Below the pieces are notes generated by a model, which was given only the letters and a program-made list of their open reading frames with translations, made no database searches and was not told the origin of the DNA. A DNA stretch of 49,908 nt from Parvibaculum sp. (GTDB lineage Bacteria > Pseudomonadota > Alphaproteobacteria > Parvibaculales > Parvibaculaceae), in assembly GCA_030682415.1 (NCBI GenBank), contig JAUXOE010000076.1, forward strand, positions 1 through 49,908. Direction: 5' to 3'. Positions 38,777-49,161 of the stretch are shown piece after piece. Position numbers and translations under genes: made by a program. Numbering within the stretch: position 1 is the first letter of the stretch; each line of letters starts with the position of its first letter.

Positions 38777-39457
38777 TCAGGCGCGGATCAGGGGTTTGTT
38801 GTTGCGGTAGGCGTAGAGCGGGATGCGGGTGCGGGGGCCTTCCTTGTGGCGGCGGCCGATCTCGCGGAGGACGAATTCGGTGACGTCGATCACCGGCAAT
38901 TTCAGCGCATCGGAGAGCGGATACCAGTCGAGTTCGCTCAGTTCGCCGCTGCCTTTGAGCACGCCTTCGGCGCTCGAGGCCGGGGCGGCGAAAAAGCGGG
39001 CGTGGAAGCGGATCGGGCTCGAGGCCGGCGTGATGGCGCGGGCGACGAAATCGAGGATGTCGAGGCGGGGCGCAATCCCGCGTTCGCGGAAGGGCTGCCA
39101 GCCGTTGCCGGATGTGTCGCCGACCTGGCCGGGGCGGGCGACGATGAGGCCGGTTTCCTCGAAAGTTTCGCGGATGGCGGCCATGGCCAGCGCCTCGGCC
39201 TTGGCGCCGGCGGCGGCGCTTTGCATCATCCGCGCGGTCTCGCCGGAAAAACCCGTGGCCGGTCTTGCGAGAAGATCGCCGGCATCGAGCTTGCCGCCGG
39301 GAAAGACGAAAGCATCGGGAATGAACTTCATCCGCGCATGGCGGCGGCCCATCAGGATCAGCGGTTCGCTGCCCGCGTCGTCGATCAGGACGAGGCTGGC
39401 GGCGTCGCGCGGGCGGATGGCGCGGGGGCGCGGGGCTTCGGCATTCACGGCCATCAA
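38777..39457 (-). CDS. NUDIX hydrolase
   Basis: FIPDAFVFPGGKLDAGD ... AMAAIRETFEETGL (Nudix box). Confidence 0.9.
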   Translation of the reverse strand: MMAVNAEAPRPRAIRPRDAASLVLIDDAGSEPLILMGRRHARMKFIPDAFVFPGGKLDAGDLLARPATGFSGETARMMQSAAAGAKAEALAMAAIRETFEETGLIVARPGQVGDTSGNGWQPFRERGIAPRLDILDFVARAITPASSPIRFHARFFAAPASSAEGVLKGSGELSELDWYPLSDALKLPVIDVTEFVLREIGRRHKEGPRTRIPLYAYRNNKPLIRA

Positions 39458-40221
39458 TCCTCGATCGCGTCGCGGATGGCGTTGCCGCCGCGGAAATAGA
39501 TGAAAGGCACGGCGCGCGCGTTTTGCGCGGCGACGGCCAGGCGCAGGCGCTCGTCGATCTCGTCGAGGACGACACGGGTGATGTTGGGCAGATCGAGATC
39601 GCGCGCATCGGCGATGGTCAGCCAGTGCAGGCCCTGCAATTCGCCGGAGCCCGTCGTCTGCAGCGGATCGCCCTGAATGGTTTCGGCGTCGGCGATGAAG
39701 AAGCGGGTGTCGAAGCGGCGGGTGCGATAGGGCGGCGTGATGGCGCGGGCGACGAAGTCGAGCGAACCGAGTGCCGGCGCGACGCCTTGTGCAAAGTATT
39801 CGTTCCAGTCGGGATGACTGCTGCGCGGCGGCGCCTCGACCGGGCGGCCGATGACGAGACCGGTTTCCTCGAAGGTTTCGCGGATCGCGGCCATGGCCAG
39901 CGCGCGGGCGCGGCGTTCGGTCGGGGTGCCGCGCATGCGCGCCATCAGGCGGCGTGTCACCGGGTCACGCAGGTCCTCGGCCGGGACGATGCGGCTGTCG
40001 GCGGGATCGACGCGGCCGCCCGGGAAGACAAATTTGTTGGGCATGAATTTGTGATCGGCGTGACGCTGACCCATCAGTACCTGGGGCGCGGCCGCGTCGC
40101 GGCGGACGATGATCAGGGTCGAGGCATCGCGCGGACGGACCGCCCGGCCTTGCGTGGTTTCGCGATATTCCTGCTCGCGCGACTTCTTGGGGTCGAAAGC
40201 GCCCCGCGGTTCCTCGCTCAT
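39454..40221 (-). CDS. NUDIX hydrolase (paralog of the adjacent gene)
   Basis: FMPNKFVFPGGRVDPAD ... AMAAIRETFEETGLV; ATGA overlap with 38777-39457. Confidence 0.9.
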   Translation of the reverse strand: MSEEPRGAFDPKKSREQEYRETTQGRAVRPRDASTLIIVRRDAAAPQVLMGQRHADHKFMPNKFVFPGGRVDPADSRIVPAEDLRDPVTRRLMARMRGTPTERRARALAMAAIRETFEETGLVIGRPVEAPPRSSHPDWNEYFAQGVAPALGSLDFVARAITPPYRTRRFDTRFFIADAETIQGDPLQTTGSGELQGLHWLTIADARDLDLPNITRVVLDEIDERLRLAVAAQNARAVPFIYFRGGNAIRDAIED

Positions 40222-40458
40222 GATTCCGTTCCGATGCTCAAAATGGCTTGATGGGCTGGAGGATGCCCGCCAGCGGGGAGGCTGTCCAGCGCCGGAAAGG
40301 GCCGGAATCAGGGTGTTTACCTTCGGTACATATAAAGGCCGCTATTGTCGGCGAAATATGGTCTATTCCCGCGCATTGTCATTCAACTTGAGGCCGTTCG
40401 CGCCGTGTTGCGCGATGGCGGCCGTCAACCCGGGTTTCAGTCATTGAGTAACGGACAT

Positions 40459-41472
40459 ATGGCGGAAGTTTCATCCGCCGCGGCCAGCAGCTGGACGCAA
40501 GTTCTCAACCGCTATCGCAAACCGAGTCAGACGCGCAGCACCATCGAGCTGGCGATCACGGCGCTGCCGCTGGTGGCGCTGTGGTTTGCGGCCTGGTTCA
40601 CCTATTCGCTCGGCTATTGGTGGGCGCCGCTGGCGATCGCCATTCCGGCGGCCGGATTTCTGGTGCGTCTGTTTGCCATCCAGCATGATTGCGGCCATGG
40701 CTCGTTCTTTCCGCAGCGTTGGGCCAATGACTGGGCCGGCCGGGCGCTCGGCGTGTTGACGGTGACGCCCTTCGACGTCTGGCGGCGCGCCCATGCCGTT
40801 CATCATGCATCCTGCGGCAATCTGGACCGGCGCGGCATCGGCGATATCGACACGCTGACGGTTGCGGAATACCGGGCGCGGTCGCGCTGGGGCCGGCTGC
40901 AATACCGGATCTATCGCAACCCCGTGGTGTTGTTCGGCGTCGGACCGGCCTATCTGTTTCTGCTGCAGCAGCGATTGCCGGTGGGCATGATGCGCGACGG
41001 CTGGCGGCCCTGGATCAGCACGCAGGCGACCAATGCGGCGATGCTGGCGATTGCGGCGGCGCTGATCTGGCTGGTCGGCTTCAAGGCGTTCTTTCTGGTG
41101 CATCTGCCGATCGTCGCGATCGCATCGTCGATCGGCGTCTGGATGTTCTATGTGCAGCATCAGTTCGAGGGCACGTTCTGGCGCAAGACGCTGAGCTGGG
41201 ACTTTCACGAGGCGGCGTTGCATGGCTCGTCGCATTACGATCTGCCGCGGCTGCTGCGCTGGTTCACGGCCAATATCGGCGTGCATCATGTGCACCATCT
41301 TCACGCGCGCATTCCGTTTTACCGGTTGCCGCGGGTGTTGCGCGATCATCCCGATCTCGGCCGGATCGGCCGGCTGACGCTGGGCGAGAGCCTGCGTTGC
41401 GTGCGGCTGGTGTTGTGGGATGAAGACAAGCAGCGGCTGGTGTCGTTCCGCGAGGCGCGGGCGCAAGCCTGA
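40459..41472 (+). CDS. Membrane fatty acid desaturase
   Basis: Histidine boxes HDCGHG, RRAHAVHH, HHVHHLHARIPFY. Confidence 0.93.
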   Translation: MAEVSSAAASSWTQVLNRYRKPSQTRSTIELAITALPLVALWFAAWFTYSLGYWWAPLAIAIPAAGFLVRLFAIQHDCGHGSFFPQRWANDWAGRALGVLTVTPFDVWRRAHAVHHASCGNLDRRGIGDIDTLTVAEYRARSRWGRLQYRIYRNPVVLFGVGPAYLFLLQQRLPVGMMRDGWRPWISTQATNAAMLAIAAALIWLVGFKAFFLVHLPIVAIASSIGVWMFYVQHQFEGTFWRKTLSWDFHEAALHGSSHYDLPRLLRWFTANIGVHHVHHLHARIPFYRLPRVLRDHPDLGRIGRLTLGESLRCVRLVLWDEDKQRLVSFREARAQA

Positions 41473-41477
41473 TCCGG

Positions 41478-41918
41478 TCAGTCCTCGGTCTGACCGCCGA
41501 AGCCGTGCATGCGGAGCGCCCACTGCCAGCCGACGACCGCGCCCTTGAGGCGGGGCAGGAACCAGAGCGACAGCGCGAGCGTCAATGCCGGCCAGAGCGT
41601 GGCATGTAGCCAGATCGGCGGCAGGTAAGCCAGTTCCGTCCAGAGCATCATCGGCACCACGATATGACCGACCACCATGATGGTGAAATAGGGCGGCGCA
41701 TCGTCGGCCTGGTGATGCAGCAATTCCTCGCCGCAATGTCCGCAGCTGTCGGCGACCTTCAGAAAGCGCCCAAAGACATAACCCTTGCCGCAGGCCGGGC
41801 AGCGCTGCGCGAAGCCGCGCCGGATCGCCGGAAAGGCTGGCCGGGGCGCCGCGTCCGCTGCCTCGAAGACGAGGGGGTCGGTCATGTCCGTTGGGGTACT
41901 CATTGATACGTCGACCAA
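41478..41918 (-). CDS. DUF983 family membrane protein (zinc-ribbon N-terminus; start may be 41903)
   Basis: RCPACGKGYVFGRFLKVADSCGHCGEEL followed by two TM segments. Confidence 0.88.
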   Translation of the reverse strand: MVDVSMSTPTDMTDPLVFEAADAAPRPAFPAIRRGFAQRCPACGKGYVFGRFLKVADSCGHCGEELLHHQADDAPPYFTIMVVGHIVVPMMLWTELAYLPPIWLHATLWPALTLALSLWFLPRLKGAVVGWQWALRMHGFGGQTED

Positions 41919-42019
41919 TTCCGTTCAGGCGTCGCATTCTCCGCCTTGCATGTCCCAGTAAAATGGTCGGAAACCGGGCGCGATGAAATGTGGCAGGTTG
42001 CCGCGCGACATGGCGGCTG

Positions 42020-44365
42020 TCAGCGGCGGGTGTCGGGCTTTCGGGCCGGCGCGCCTTGCTTGCCGCGGGGGCGGCCGCGCGGCGGACCGCGACGGGCGGG
42101 CGGGCGCTGGCGGTCGCTGCGGCCGGCGGGTTTGCCCTGGCTGCCGCCTTCCAGAAGGGCAAGGCGCAGACCGCCAGTGATCGGCACGGCTTCTTCGAGG
42201 CGCACCAGCACCGCATCGCCGAGACGATAGGTGAGGCCGGTGCGTTCGCCGATCAGGGCGTGGAGAATTTCGTCGTGATGGAAGAAATCGCCGCCCAGCG
42301 TCGAAATCGGCACGAAGCCGTCGGCGCCGGTCTCGTCGAGCTTGACGAAGAGGCCGAAGCGGGTGACGCCGGCGACGCGGCCGCGGAACTCGGCGCCGAT
42401 GCGCGCTTCGAGATAGGCGGCGATGAAGCGATCCTTCGAGTCGCGTTCGGCCAGCATCGAGCGGCGCTCGGTCATTGAAATATGTTCGGCGATTTCGACA
42501 AGGCCCGCCGCATCGTCGTCGCTCTGGCCGTCCTTGCCGAGGCCCAGGCCGGCGATCAGCGCGCGGTGAACGACGAGGTCGGCATAGCGGCGGATCGGCG
42601 AGGTGAAATGCGCGTAGCGGCGCAGGTTGAGGCCGAAGTGACCGATATTGTCGGGCGAATAGACCGCCTGGGCCTGTGAGCGCAGAATGACGTCGGAGAC
42701 CATGCGGTCGTGTTCGGTGCCGTCGACCGCTTTCAGGATGCGGTTGAAATTGGCGGGGCGGACGGCTTCGCCCTTGGCGAAACTCAGATTGAGCGTGGCC
42801 AGAAATTCGGCCAGCGCCATCAGCTTTTCGCGCGTCGGCGCGTCATGGATGCGGTAGACGACCGGACGGTGCCGGGCCTCGGCGGATTCGGCGGCGCAGA
42901 CATTGGCCTGGATCATGAACTCTTCGATGAGTTTCATCGATTCATGCTTCTCGCCGATGCGGATGGCGGCGACGCGCCCCTCGGCGCTGATGTCGATCTT
43001 GTATTCGGGCAGATCGAGATCGAGGGGGCCGCGCGCTTCGCGGGCTTTTGCGAGGATGCGATAGGCGGCCCAGAGCGGTTTCAGCACCGGTTCGAGCAGC
43101 GGGCCGGCGATGTCGTCCGGATTTCCGTCGATCGCCTGCTGGACCTGCTTGTAGTTGAGGCTGGCGGCCGAGCGCATCAGGCCGCGGATGAATTCGTGCC
43201 CGCGTTTCACGCCGTTGCGGTCGAAGACCATGCGCACGGCGAAGCAGGCGCGGTCCTCGCCGTCGACCAGCGAGCAGAGATCGTTGGAGATGCGCTCCGG
43301 CAGCATCGGCACGACGCGATCGGGGAAGTAGGTCGAGTTGCCGCGCTTGTGCGCTTCGCGGTCCATCGGCGAGCCGGGCTTCACATAGGCGGCGACATCG
43401 GCGATGGCGACGATGGCGACGACGCCACCTTCGTTTTTTGGATCGTCGTCAGGCGCGGCCCAGACCGCATCGTCATGGTCGCGCGCATCCGGCGGATCGA
43501 TGGTGATGAGGGGAATGTCGCGCAGATCGACGCGGCCCTTGAGGCCCTGATGTTTCGCCGCTTCGGCATCGGCGATGACGCTGTCGGGAAAGGCATCCGG
43601 GATGCCGTGGGTGTGGATGGCGATCAGGCTGATCGAACGCGGATCGTCGCCGTCGCCGAAGACTTCGCGCACGCGGGCGCGGGGGATGCCGTGGCGCTTG
43701 CCGGGGATGGTTTCGGCCAGCACCAGATTGCCGTCCTCGGCGCCGTTGGTGTCTTCGACGGCGATTTCGAACTCGACCCGGAGTTTCTTGTCGACGGGGA
43801 TCAGGCGGGCGATCTTCGTGCCCTTGGCGCGGCGAAGAAGGCCGAGGACGCGTTCAGCACCCTTGCCGACGCGGCGAATGACATGGGCCTCGAAGGGATA
43901 GCTCTCGTCATCGGATTTTTCGATGCGCGCCAGCACGCGGTCGCCGACACCGGCCGGCGGTTCGTCGAGACTGTCGCGCTTCGGCCGCCGCTTGGTGTCC
44001 GGTGCGATGACGATCAGCGGCGGCGGCGTTTCGCCGGGCCAGGAGACCGGCCGCGCGATCAGATCGCCATCGGTGTCGGTGTGGGTGATTTCGATGATGG
44101 TGACGGGCGGCAGTTCGCCGACGCGGCGCAGGCTTTTCGTTTCGTCCTTCGCGATCAGGCCTTCGTCCTTCAGCTCCTTCAACAGCTTCTTGAAGGGCAG
44201 ACGATCCTCGCCCTTGATGCCGAAGGCGCGGCCGATCTCGCGTTTGCCGAGCTTGCCGCCGCTTTCAGCTATGAATTTGAGAATGTCGTCGCGCGACGGG
44301 AGGCGGCCGCTGGACTTGCTTTTCTTTCCGGGGCCGGTTTTTTTGGGCTTGCTGCGTTCGGCCAA
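42020..44365 (-). CDS. rnr: Ribonuclease R
   Basis: RNB motif ITIDPPDARDHDDAVWA, YVKPGSPMDREAHKRGNSTYFPDRVVPMLPERISNDLCSL, C-terminal S1 domain and basic tail. Confidence 0.96.
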   Translation of the reverse strand: MAERSKPKKTGPGKKSKSSGRLPSRDDILKFIAESGGKLGKREIGRAFGIKGEDRLPFKKLLKELKDEGLIAKDETKSLRRVGELPPVTIIEITHTDTDGDLIARPVSWPGETPPPLIVIAPDTKRRPKRDSLDEPPAGVGDRVLARIEKSDDESYPFEAHVIRRVGKGAERVLGLLRRAKGTKIARLIPVDKKLRVEFEIAVEDTNGAEDGNLVLAETIPGKRHGIPRARVREVFGDGDDPRSISLIAIHTHGIPDAFPDSVIADAEAAKHQGLKGRVDLRDIPLITIDPPDARDHDDAVWAAPDDDPKNEGGVVAIVAIADVAAYVKPGSPMDREAHKRGNSTYFPDRVVPMLPERISNDLCSLVDGEDRACFAVRMVFDRNGVKRGHEFIRGLMRSAASLNYKQVQQAIDGNPDDIAGPLLEPVLKPLWAAYRILAKAREARGPLDLDLPEYKIDISAEGRVAAIRIGEKHESMKLIEEFMIQANVCAAESAEARHRPVVYRIHDAPTREKLMALAEFLATLNLSFAKGEAVRPANFNRILKAVDGTEHDRMVSDVILRSQAQAVYSPDNIGHFGLNLRRYAHFTSPIRRYADLVVHRALIAGLGLGKDGQSDDDAAGLVEIAEHISMTERRSMLAERDSKDRFIAAYLEARIGAEFRGRVAGVTRFGLFVKLDETGADGFVPISTLGGDFFHHDEILHALIGERTGLTYRLGDAVLVRLEEAVPITGGLRLALLEGGSQGKPAGRSDRQRPPARRGPPRGRPRGKQGAPARKPDTRR

Positions 44366-44367
44366 GG

Positions 44368-47061
44368 TCAGTCCGCCGGTTCAGCGACGTTGACGGCGCT
44401 TTTCGACTTCGACGCCTGCTTCTTTGCGGCCGGCTTCTTTTTCGGCGCTGTCTTTTTCGCGGCTGTCTTCTTCGGCGCGGCTTTCATTGCCGCCGGCTTT
44501 TTCGCGGGCTTTGCGTCGCCGTTCTTTTTGGCCGCCGGTTTTTTTGCCGGTTTCTTCTTGCCGCTCTTCGCTTCGCGTTCGGCGATGAGCGCGAGCGCTT
44601 CCTCGAGCGTCACCGACATCGGGTCGCCCGATTTCGGCAGCGTCGCGTTGGTGGACGCGTGCTTGATGTAGGGCCCGTATTTGCCTTCGCGCACCTGCAC
44701 CGGCTTGCCGGTTTCGGGATGCTTGCCCAGTTCCTTCAGCACCTTGCCGGCGCGCTCCTCGGCGCGGATGATTTTTTCGGCGAGGACGGCAATCGCACGG
44801 TTGAGACCGATGTCGAAAAGCTCTTCGGGGTCTTTCAGGTTGGCGTAGGTGCCATCATGCAGAACGAAGGGGCCGAAGCGGCCGAGGCCGGCGGTGATCT
44901 TCTTGCCGGTTTCGGGGTGGATGCCGACTTCGCGCGGCAAGGTCAGCAGGCGGAGCGCTTTTTCGAGATCGACATCGGCCGCCGACATTTTGGCGGGCAG
45001 GCCACTGCGTTTCGGCTTGTCGTCGGGCTCAAGCGGCGCGCGTTCGACATAAGGCCCGAAACGGCCGGTCTTGAGGCTGATCTCGGCATTGGTTTCCGGA
45101 TCAATGCCGAGCACGCGGTCGCCGGATTGTTCTTCGCCGTCGGCGCCGACGGTGAGCTGGCGGGTGAACCGGCATTCGGGATAGTTCGAGCAACCGACAA
45201 AGGCACCGAAGCGGCCGACCTTCAGTGAGATGCGGCCATCGGCGCAGGCCGGGCATTTGCGCGGGTCGGAGCCGTCCTCCTTTTCGGGGAAGACATGCGG
45301 CGCCAGCACTTCGTTGAGGCGGTCGAGCACTTCGGTAATGCGCAGTTCGAGCGCCTTGGCGACGTCGACGGTGAATTCCTTCCAGAATTCGCGCAGCAGA
45401 TCCTTCCAGTCGAGTTCGCCGGCCGAGACCTTGTCGAGTTTCTCCTCCAACGCTGCCGTGAAGTCGTATTCGACATAGCGGGTGAAGAAGTTCTCGAGGA
45501 AGGCCGTGACGAGGCGGCCCTTGTCGTGCGGAACGAAACGGTTCTTGTCCATGTGGACATATTCGCGGTCGCGCAAGGTCTGCAGCGTCGAGGCATAGGT
45601 GGAGGGGCGGCCGATGCCGAGCTCTTCCATGCGCTTGACCAGCGTCGCTTCGGTGAAGCGGGGCGGCGGCTCGGTGAAATGCTGTTCGGGGCGTACCTTG
45701 TCGAGGCCGAGCTTGTCGCCCTTGGCGACCTTCGGCAGGCGGCCGCCATCCTCGCCTTCCTCCGGCTCGTCGCGGCCTTCCTGATAAAGGCGCAGGAAAC
45801 CGTCGAAGACGATCACGGAGCCGGTGGCGCGCAGACCGATGGGTGCGTCGTCGGCTTCGATTTCGATGGTGGTGCGCTCAAGCTGCACGCTTTCCATCTG
45901 GCTGGCGACGGTGCGGTTCCAGACCAGTTCGTAGAGGCGGCGCTGGTCGTCGTCGAGGCGACCGGCAACGTGTTTCGGCAGGCGCGCGAGATCGGTCGGG
46001 CGGATCGCTTCGTGCGCTTCCTGCGCGTTCTTTGCTTTTGTCGTGTAGACGCGTGGCGCGTCCGGCAGATAGGCCTCGCCGAATTCGTTGTTGATGACGG
46101 TGCGGGCCTGGGCGATCGCTTCCGGTGCGATCTGCACGCCGTCGGTACGCATATAGGTGATGAGGCCGGTGGTTTCGCCGTCGATCTCGACGCCTTCATA
46201 GAGGCGCTGGGCGACCTGCATGGTGCGGCTGGCGGAGAAGCCGAGCTTGCGCGAGGCTTCCTGCTGGATGGTGGAGGTGGTGAAGGGCGGGTTCGGGTGG
46301 CGGCGCGCCGGCTTGCTCTCGACCGATTTCACCGAATAATGCGAGGCCTTGATGCGGGCTTCGATCTCGCGGGCGCTCTTTTCGTCGGCGATGTCGAACT
46401 TGTCGAGCTTCTTGCCGTCGACATTGACAAGACGCGCGACAAAGGCCGCACCGCCACCCGTCTTCATGTCGGCTTCGACGGTCCAGTATTCGCGGGCGCG
46501 GAAGGCCTCGATTTCGAGTTCGCGGTCGCAGATCAACCGCAGCGAGACCGATTGAACGCGGCCGGCCGAGCGCGAGCCCGGCAGCTTGCGCCAGAGGACC
46601 GGCGACAGCGTGAACCCGACCAGATAATCGAGGGCGCGGCGGGCGAGGTAGGCGTCGATCAATTCCTTGTCGAGGCCGCGCGGATGCAGCATTGCCTCGG
46701 TGACGGACTGTTTGGTGATGGCATTGAAGACGACCCGCTGGATTTCGACGTCCTTGAGCGCCTTCTTTTTGTTCAGGACTTCAAGCACATGCCAGGAAAT
46801 CGCCTCGCCTTCGCGATCCGGGTCAGTGGCCAGGATCAGGCGGCTGGCGCCTTTGACGGCGGCCGCAATTTCGTTGAGGCGCTTCTGGGATTTGGCATCG
46901 ACGTCCCAGGCCATGGCGAAGTCGTCGTCCGGCAGGACCGAGCCGTCTTTCGACGGCAGATCGCGGACATGGCCGTAGGAGGCCAGGACCTTGTAGCCCT
47001 TGCCGAGATACTTGTTGATGGTCTTCGCCTTGGCCGGCGACTCGACAATAACGACGTCCAT
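44368..47061 (-). CDS. topA: DNA topoisomerase I with Lys/Ala-rich C-terminal tail
   Basis: MDVVIVESPAKAKTINKYLG, TDPDREGEAISWH, GLITYMRTDG, CPACADGRISLKVGRFGAFVGCSNYPEC. Confidence 0.97.
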   Translation of the reverse strand: MDVVIVESPAKAKTINKYLGKGYKVLASYGHVRDLPSKDGSVLPDDDFAMAWDVDAKSQKRLNEIAAAVKGASRLILATDPDREGEAISWHVLEVLNKKKALKDVEIQRVVFNAITKQSVTEAMLHPRGLDKELIDAYLARRALDYLVGFTLSPVLWRKLPGSRSAGRVQSVSLRLICDRELEIEAFRAREYWTVEADMKTGGGAAFVARLVNVDGKKLDKFDIADEKSAREIEARIKASHYSVKSVESKPARRHPNPPFTTSTIQQEASRKLGFSASRTMQVAQRLYEGVEIDGETTGLITYMRTDGVQIAPEAIAQARTVINNEFGEAYLPDAPRVYTTKAKNAQEAHEAIRPTDLARLPKHVAGRLDDDQRRLYELVWNRTVASQMESVQLERTTIEIEADDAPIGLRATGSVIVFDGFLRLYQEGRDEPEEGEDGGRLPKVAKGDKLGLDKVRPEQHFTEPPPRFTEATLVKRMEELGIGRPSTYASTLQTLRDREYVHMDKNRFVPHDKGRLVTAFLENFFTRYVEYDFTAALEEKLDKVSAGELDWKDLLREFWKEFTVDVAKALELRITEVLDRLNEVLAPHVFPEKEDGSDPRKCPACADGRISLKVGRFGAFVGCSNYPECRFTRQLTVGADGEEQSGDRVLGIDPETNAEISLKTGRFGPYVERAPLEPDDKPKRSGLPAKMSAADVDLEKALRLLTLPREVGIHPETGKKITAGLGRFGPFVLHDGTYANLKDPEELFDIGLNRAIAVLAEKIIRAEERAGKVLKELGKHPETGKPVQVREGKYGPYIKHASTNATLPKSGDPMSVTLEEALALIAEREAKSGKKKPAKKPAAKKNGDAKPAKKPAAMKAAPKKTAAKKTAPKKKPAAKKQASKSKSAVNVAEPAD

Positions 47062-47330
47062 CGAACGCTCAAACTCTCTATATAAATGTGGCCTGCCGTC
47101 GCCAAGCGCCGACGGCGCGCCGTGCGATCTGGTCGCCGATCTGCCGTGAGGTGCACAGGTGAGCCGCCGCTACCGGCCGCCTTCAGCCGCCGGCTGAACA
47201 TGGTGAAAAGGGGAGACACTGTCAAATCCGGCAGAAAACCGCCGAAATTTCCTTGTGCGCCGCGATATGAGCCTGGCCGGCGGCCGCAGGATCTCAAAAT
47301 CGGCGGCCATTTTCGCGATTGCATTGGCGT

Positions 47331-48446
47331 TCAGACGAGGCTGACACGGTTGCCGGGATCGCGATGGAGACGGCCGGCGAGCTCCAGTTCGAGCAGGACG
47401 GCGCGGGCGACAGGAACCGAAACGCCCGATTGACGCAGAATCTCGTCAAGCGGCATGGGGGTCGGCCCCAGCGCAGCCAGCAATGCAGCACGGTCGCCAT
47501 CATCAATCTCGCGGGAAACCGCCAAATCGGACCCCGGGCCGTCATATGTGGAGGGCCCCGGTTCGCGCCATCGGCCGCCTGTCGGGGTCGCCAGGGCGGC
47601 GATGACATCCTCCGCCGTCTCGACCAGGGGGGCGCCGTCCTTGATCAGACGGTTGGAGCCGCCGGCGCGAGGGTCGAGGGGGGAGCCCGGAACGGCGAAA
47701 ACGTCGCGGCCTTGCTCAAGGGCGAAGCGGGCGGTGATGAGCGAACCGGAGCGCAACGCCGCTTCGACCACGATGACGGCCAGCGAGAGGCCGGAGATCA
47801 GCCGGTTGCGGCGCGGGAAGTGACGCGCCTGAGGACTGGTGCCGGGCGGCATTTCGGAGACCAGCGTTCCGCCGTCGGCGATCAAGGCCTGCAGTTCGCG
47901 GTTCTCGTCCGGATAGACGATGTCGAGGCCGCCGGCCAGCACGGCGGCGGTGCCGGTGGCCAGTGCCGCGCGATGGGCGGCCGTGTCGATGCCGCGGGCG
48001 AGGCCCGAGACTACAACGAAACCTTCCGTACCCAGTTCTTTGGCCATGTCGCCGGCGATCCGGCGGCCGGCGGCAGACGCATTACGCGAGCCGACAATGG
48101 CGATTGAGGGGCGGGCCAGCAGTTCGGCGCTGCCCATCACGGCGATCACGGGCGGCGGCGGGTCGATTGCGGCGAGGCGTGCCGGATAATCGCCGTCGCC
48201 CCAGACCAGAAGCCGGGCGTCGAGCCGGGTCAGTTTTGACAGTTCGGCTTCCGCATCGGCGGCGGTGGCGATCTTGACGGCGCGTTTCGTGCCGCCGCGC
48301 GCGGCGAGATCAGGCAGCGCGTCGATGGCGGCTACCGCGCTGCCGCAATGCTGCAGCAGATCGCGAAAGGTGACGGGGCCGATATTGTCGCTGCGGGCGA
48401 GACGAAGACGGGCGAGGCGCTCGGTGTCGGAGAGCGGCGCGCCCAT
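47331..48446 (-). CDS. dprA: DNA-processing protein DprA/Smf
   Basis: IAIVGSRNASAAGRRIAGDMAKELGTEGFVVVSGLARGIDTAAHRAAL, GTSPQARHFPRRNRLISGLS; start inferred at MGAPLSDTE. Confidence 0.95.
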   Translation of the reverse strand: MGAPLSDTERLARLRLARSDNIGPVTFRDLLQHCGSAVAAIDALPDLAARGGTKRAVKIATAADAEAELSKLTRLDARLLVWGDGDYPARLAAIDPPPPVIAVMGSAELLARPSIAIVGSRNASAAGRRIAGDMAKELGTEGFVVVSGLARGIDTAAHRAALATGTAAVLAGGLDIVYPDENRELQALIADGGTLVSEMPPGTSPQARHFPRRNRLISGLSLAVIVVEAALRSGSLITARFALEQGRDVFAVPGSPLDPRAGGSNRLIKDGAPLVETAEDVIAALATPTGGRWREPGPSTYDGPGSDLAVSREIDDGDRAALLAALGPTPMPLDEILRQSGVSVPVARAVLLELELAGRLHRDPGNRVSLV

Positions 48447-48451
48447 GGCGG

Positions 48452-49096
48452 TCAGGCCTCGGACGTCTTTTGTCCGATGCGGGATTCCGTACCGGCGAGA
48501 AGGCGGCGGATGTTGTCGCGATGCGCAATGTAGATCAGCGCGGCCAGCAGAACGCCGAGACCGACCAGATGCCACTGATCGAGCCAGGCGAGATAGATTG
48601 GCGTCAGCAGCGCACCGACCAGTGCCGACAATGACGAGTAGCGCGAGATCGCGGCGACAAGGGCCCATGTGGCACAGAACAAGAGTCCGACCGGCCAATG
48701 CAGCGCCAGAAGAACGCCGATGAAAGTGGAGATGCCCTTGCCACCCTTGAACCCGAGCCAGATCGGATAGAGATGGCCGAGAAAGGCGGCCAGCGCGGCG
48801 ATCGCCGACATCCAGACCGGATCGGTTCCGGTCACGACACCGAGCTGTGCGGCGACGAGGACGGCGACGGCGCCCTTGCCCGCATCGCCGATCAACGTGC
48901 CTGCCGCCACCCAGCGATTGCCGGTCCGCAGCGCGTTGGTGGCACCGATATTGCCGGAGCCGATGTCACGGATGTCGCCGAGACCGGCCAGGCGCGTCAG
49001 CAGCAGGCCGAAAGGGATGGAGCCCAGCAGATAGCCGAGCACGGCAACGGCGAGCAGAAGCGGCGCGGCGGCTGCAAAATCGATGTCAGCGGGCAT
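48452..49096 (-). CDS. plsY: Glycerol-3-phosphate acyltransferase PlsY
   Basis: [54 protein letters not shown]. Confidence 0.97.
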   Translation of the reverse strand: MPADIDFAAAAPLLLAVAVLGYLLGSIPFGLLLTRLAGLGDIRDIGSGNIGATNALRTGNRWVAAGTLIGDAGKGAVAVLVAAQLGVVTGTDPVWMSAIAALAAFLGHLYPIWLGFKGGKGISTFIGVLLALHWPVGLLFCATWALVAAISRYSSLSALVGALLTPIYLAWLDQWHLVGLGVLLAALIYIAHRDNIRRLLAGTESRIGQKTSEA

Positions 49097-49161
49097 TCAG
49101 ATCTACCTCCCCTTGATCCCTCCCGCAGGCGGCGGGTGGAAGAGAATTGCAACGACAGAGG

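Noticed and set aside
40471-42216. 581-aa minus-strand ORF over the desaturase
   Set aside because: Antisense to a desaturase with intact histidine boxes; no domain.
42710-44671. 653-aa plus-strand ORF antisense to rnr
   Set aside because: Mirror of the rnr codons; no recognisable domain.
45295-47085. 596-aa plus-strand ORF antisense to topA
   Set aside because: Mirror ORF with no domain signature; topA is unambiguous.
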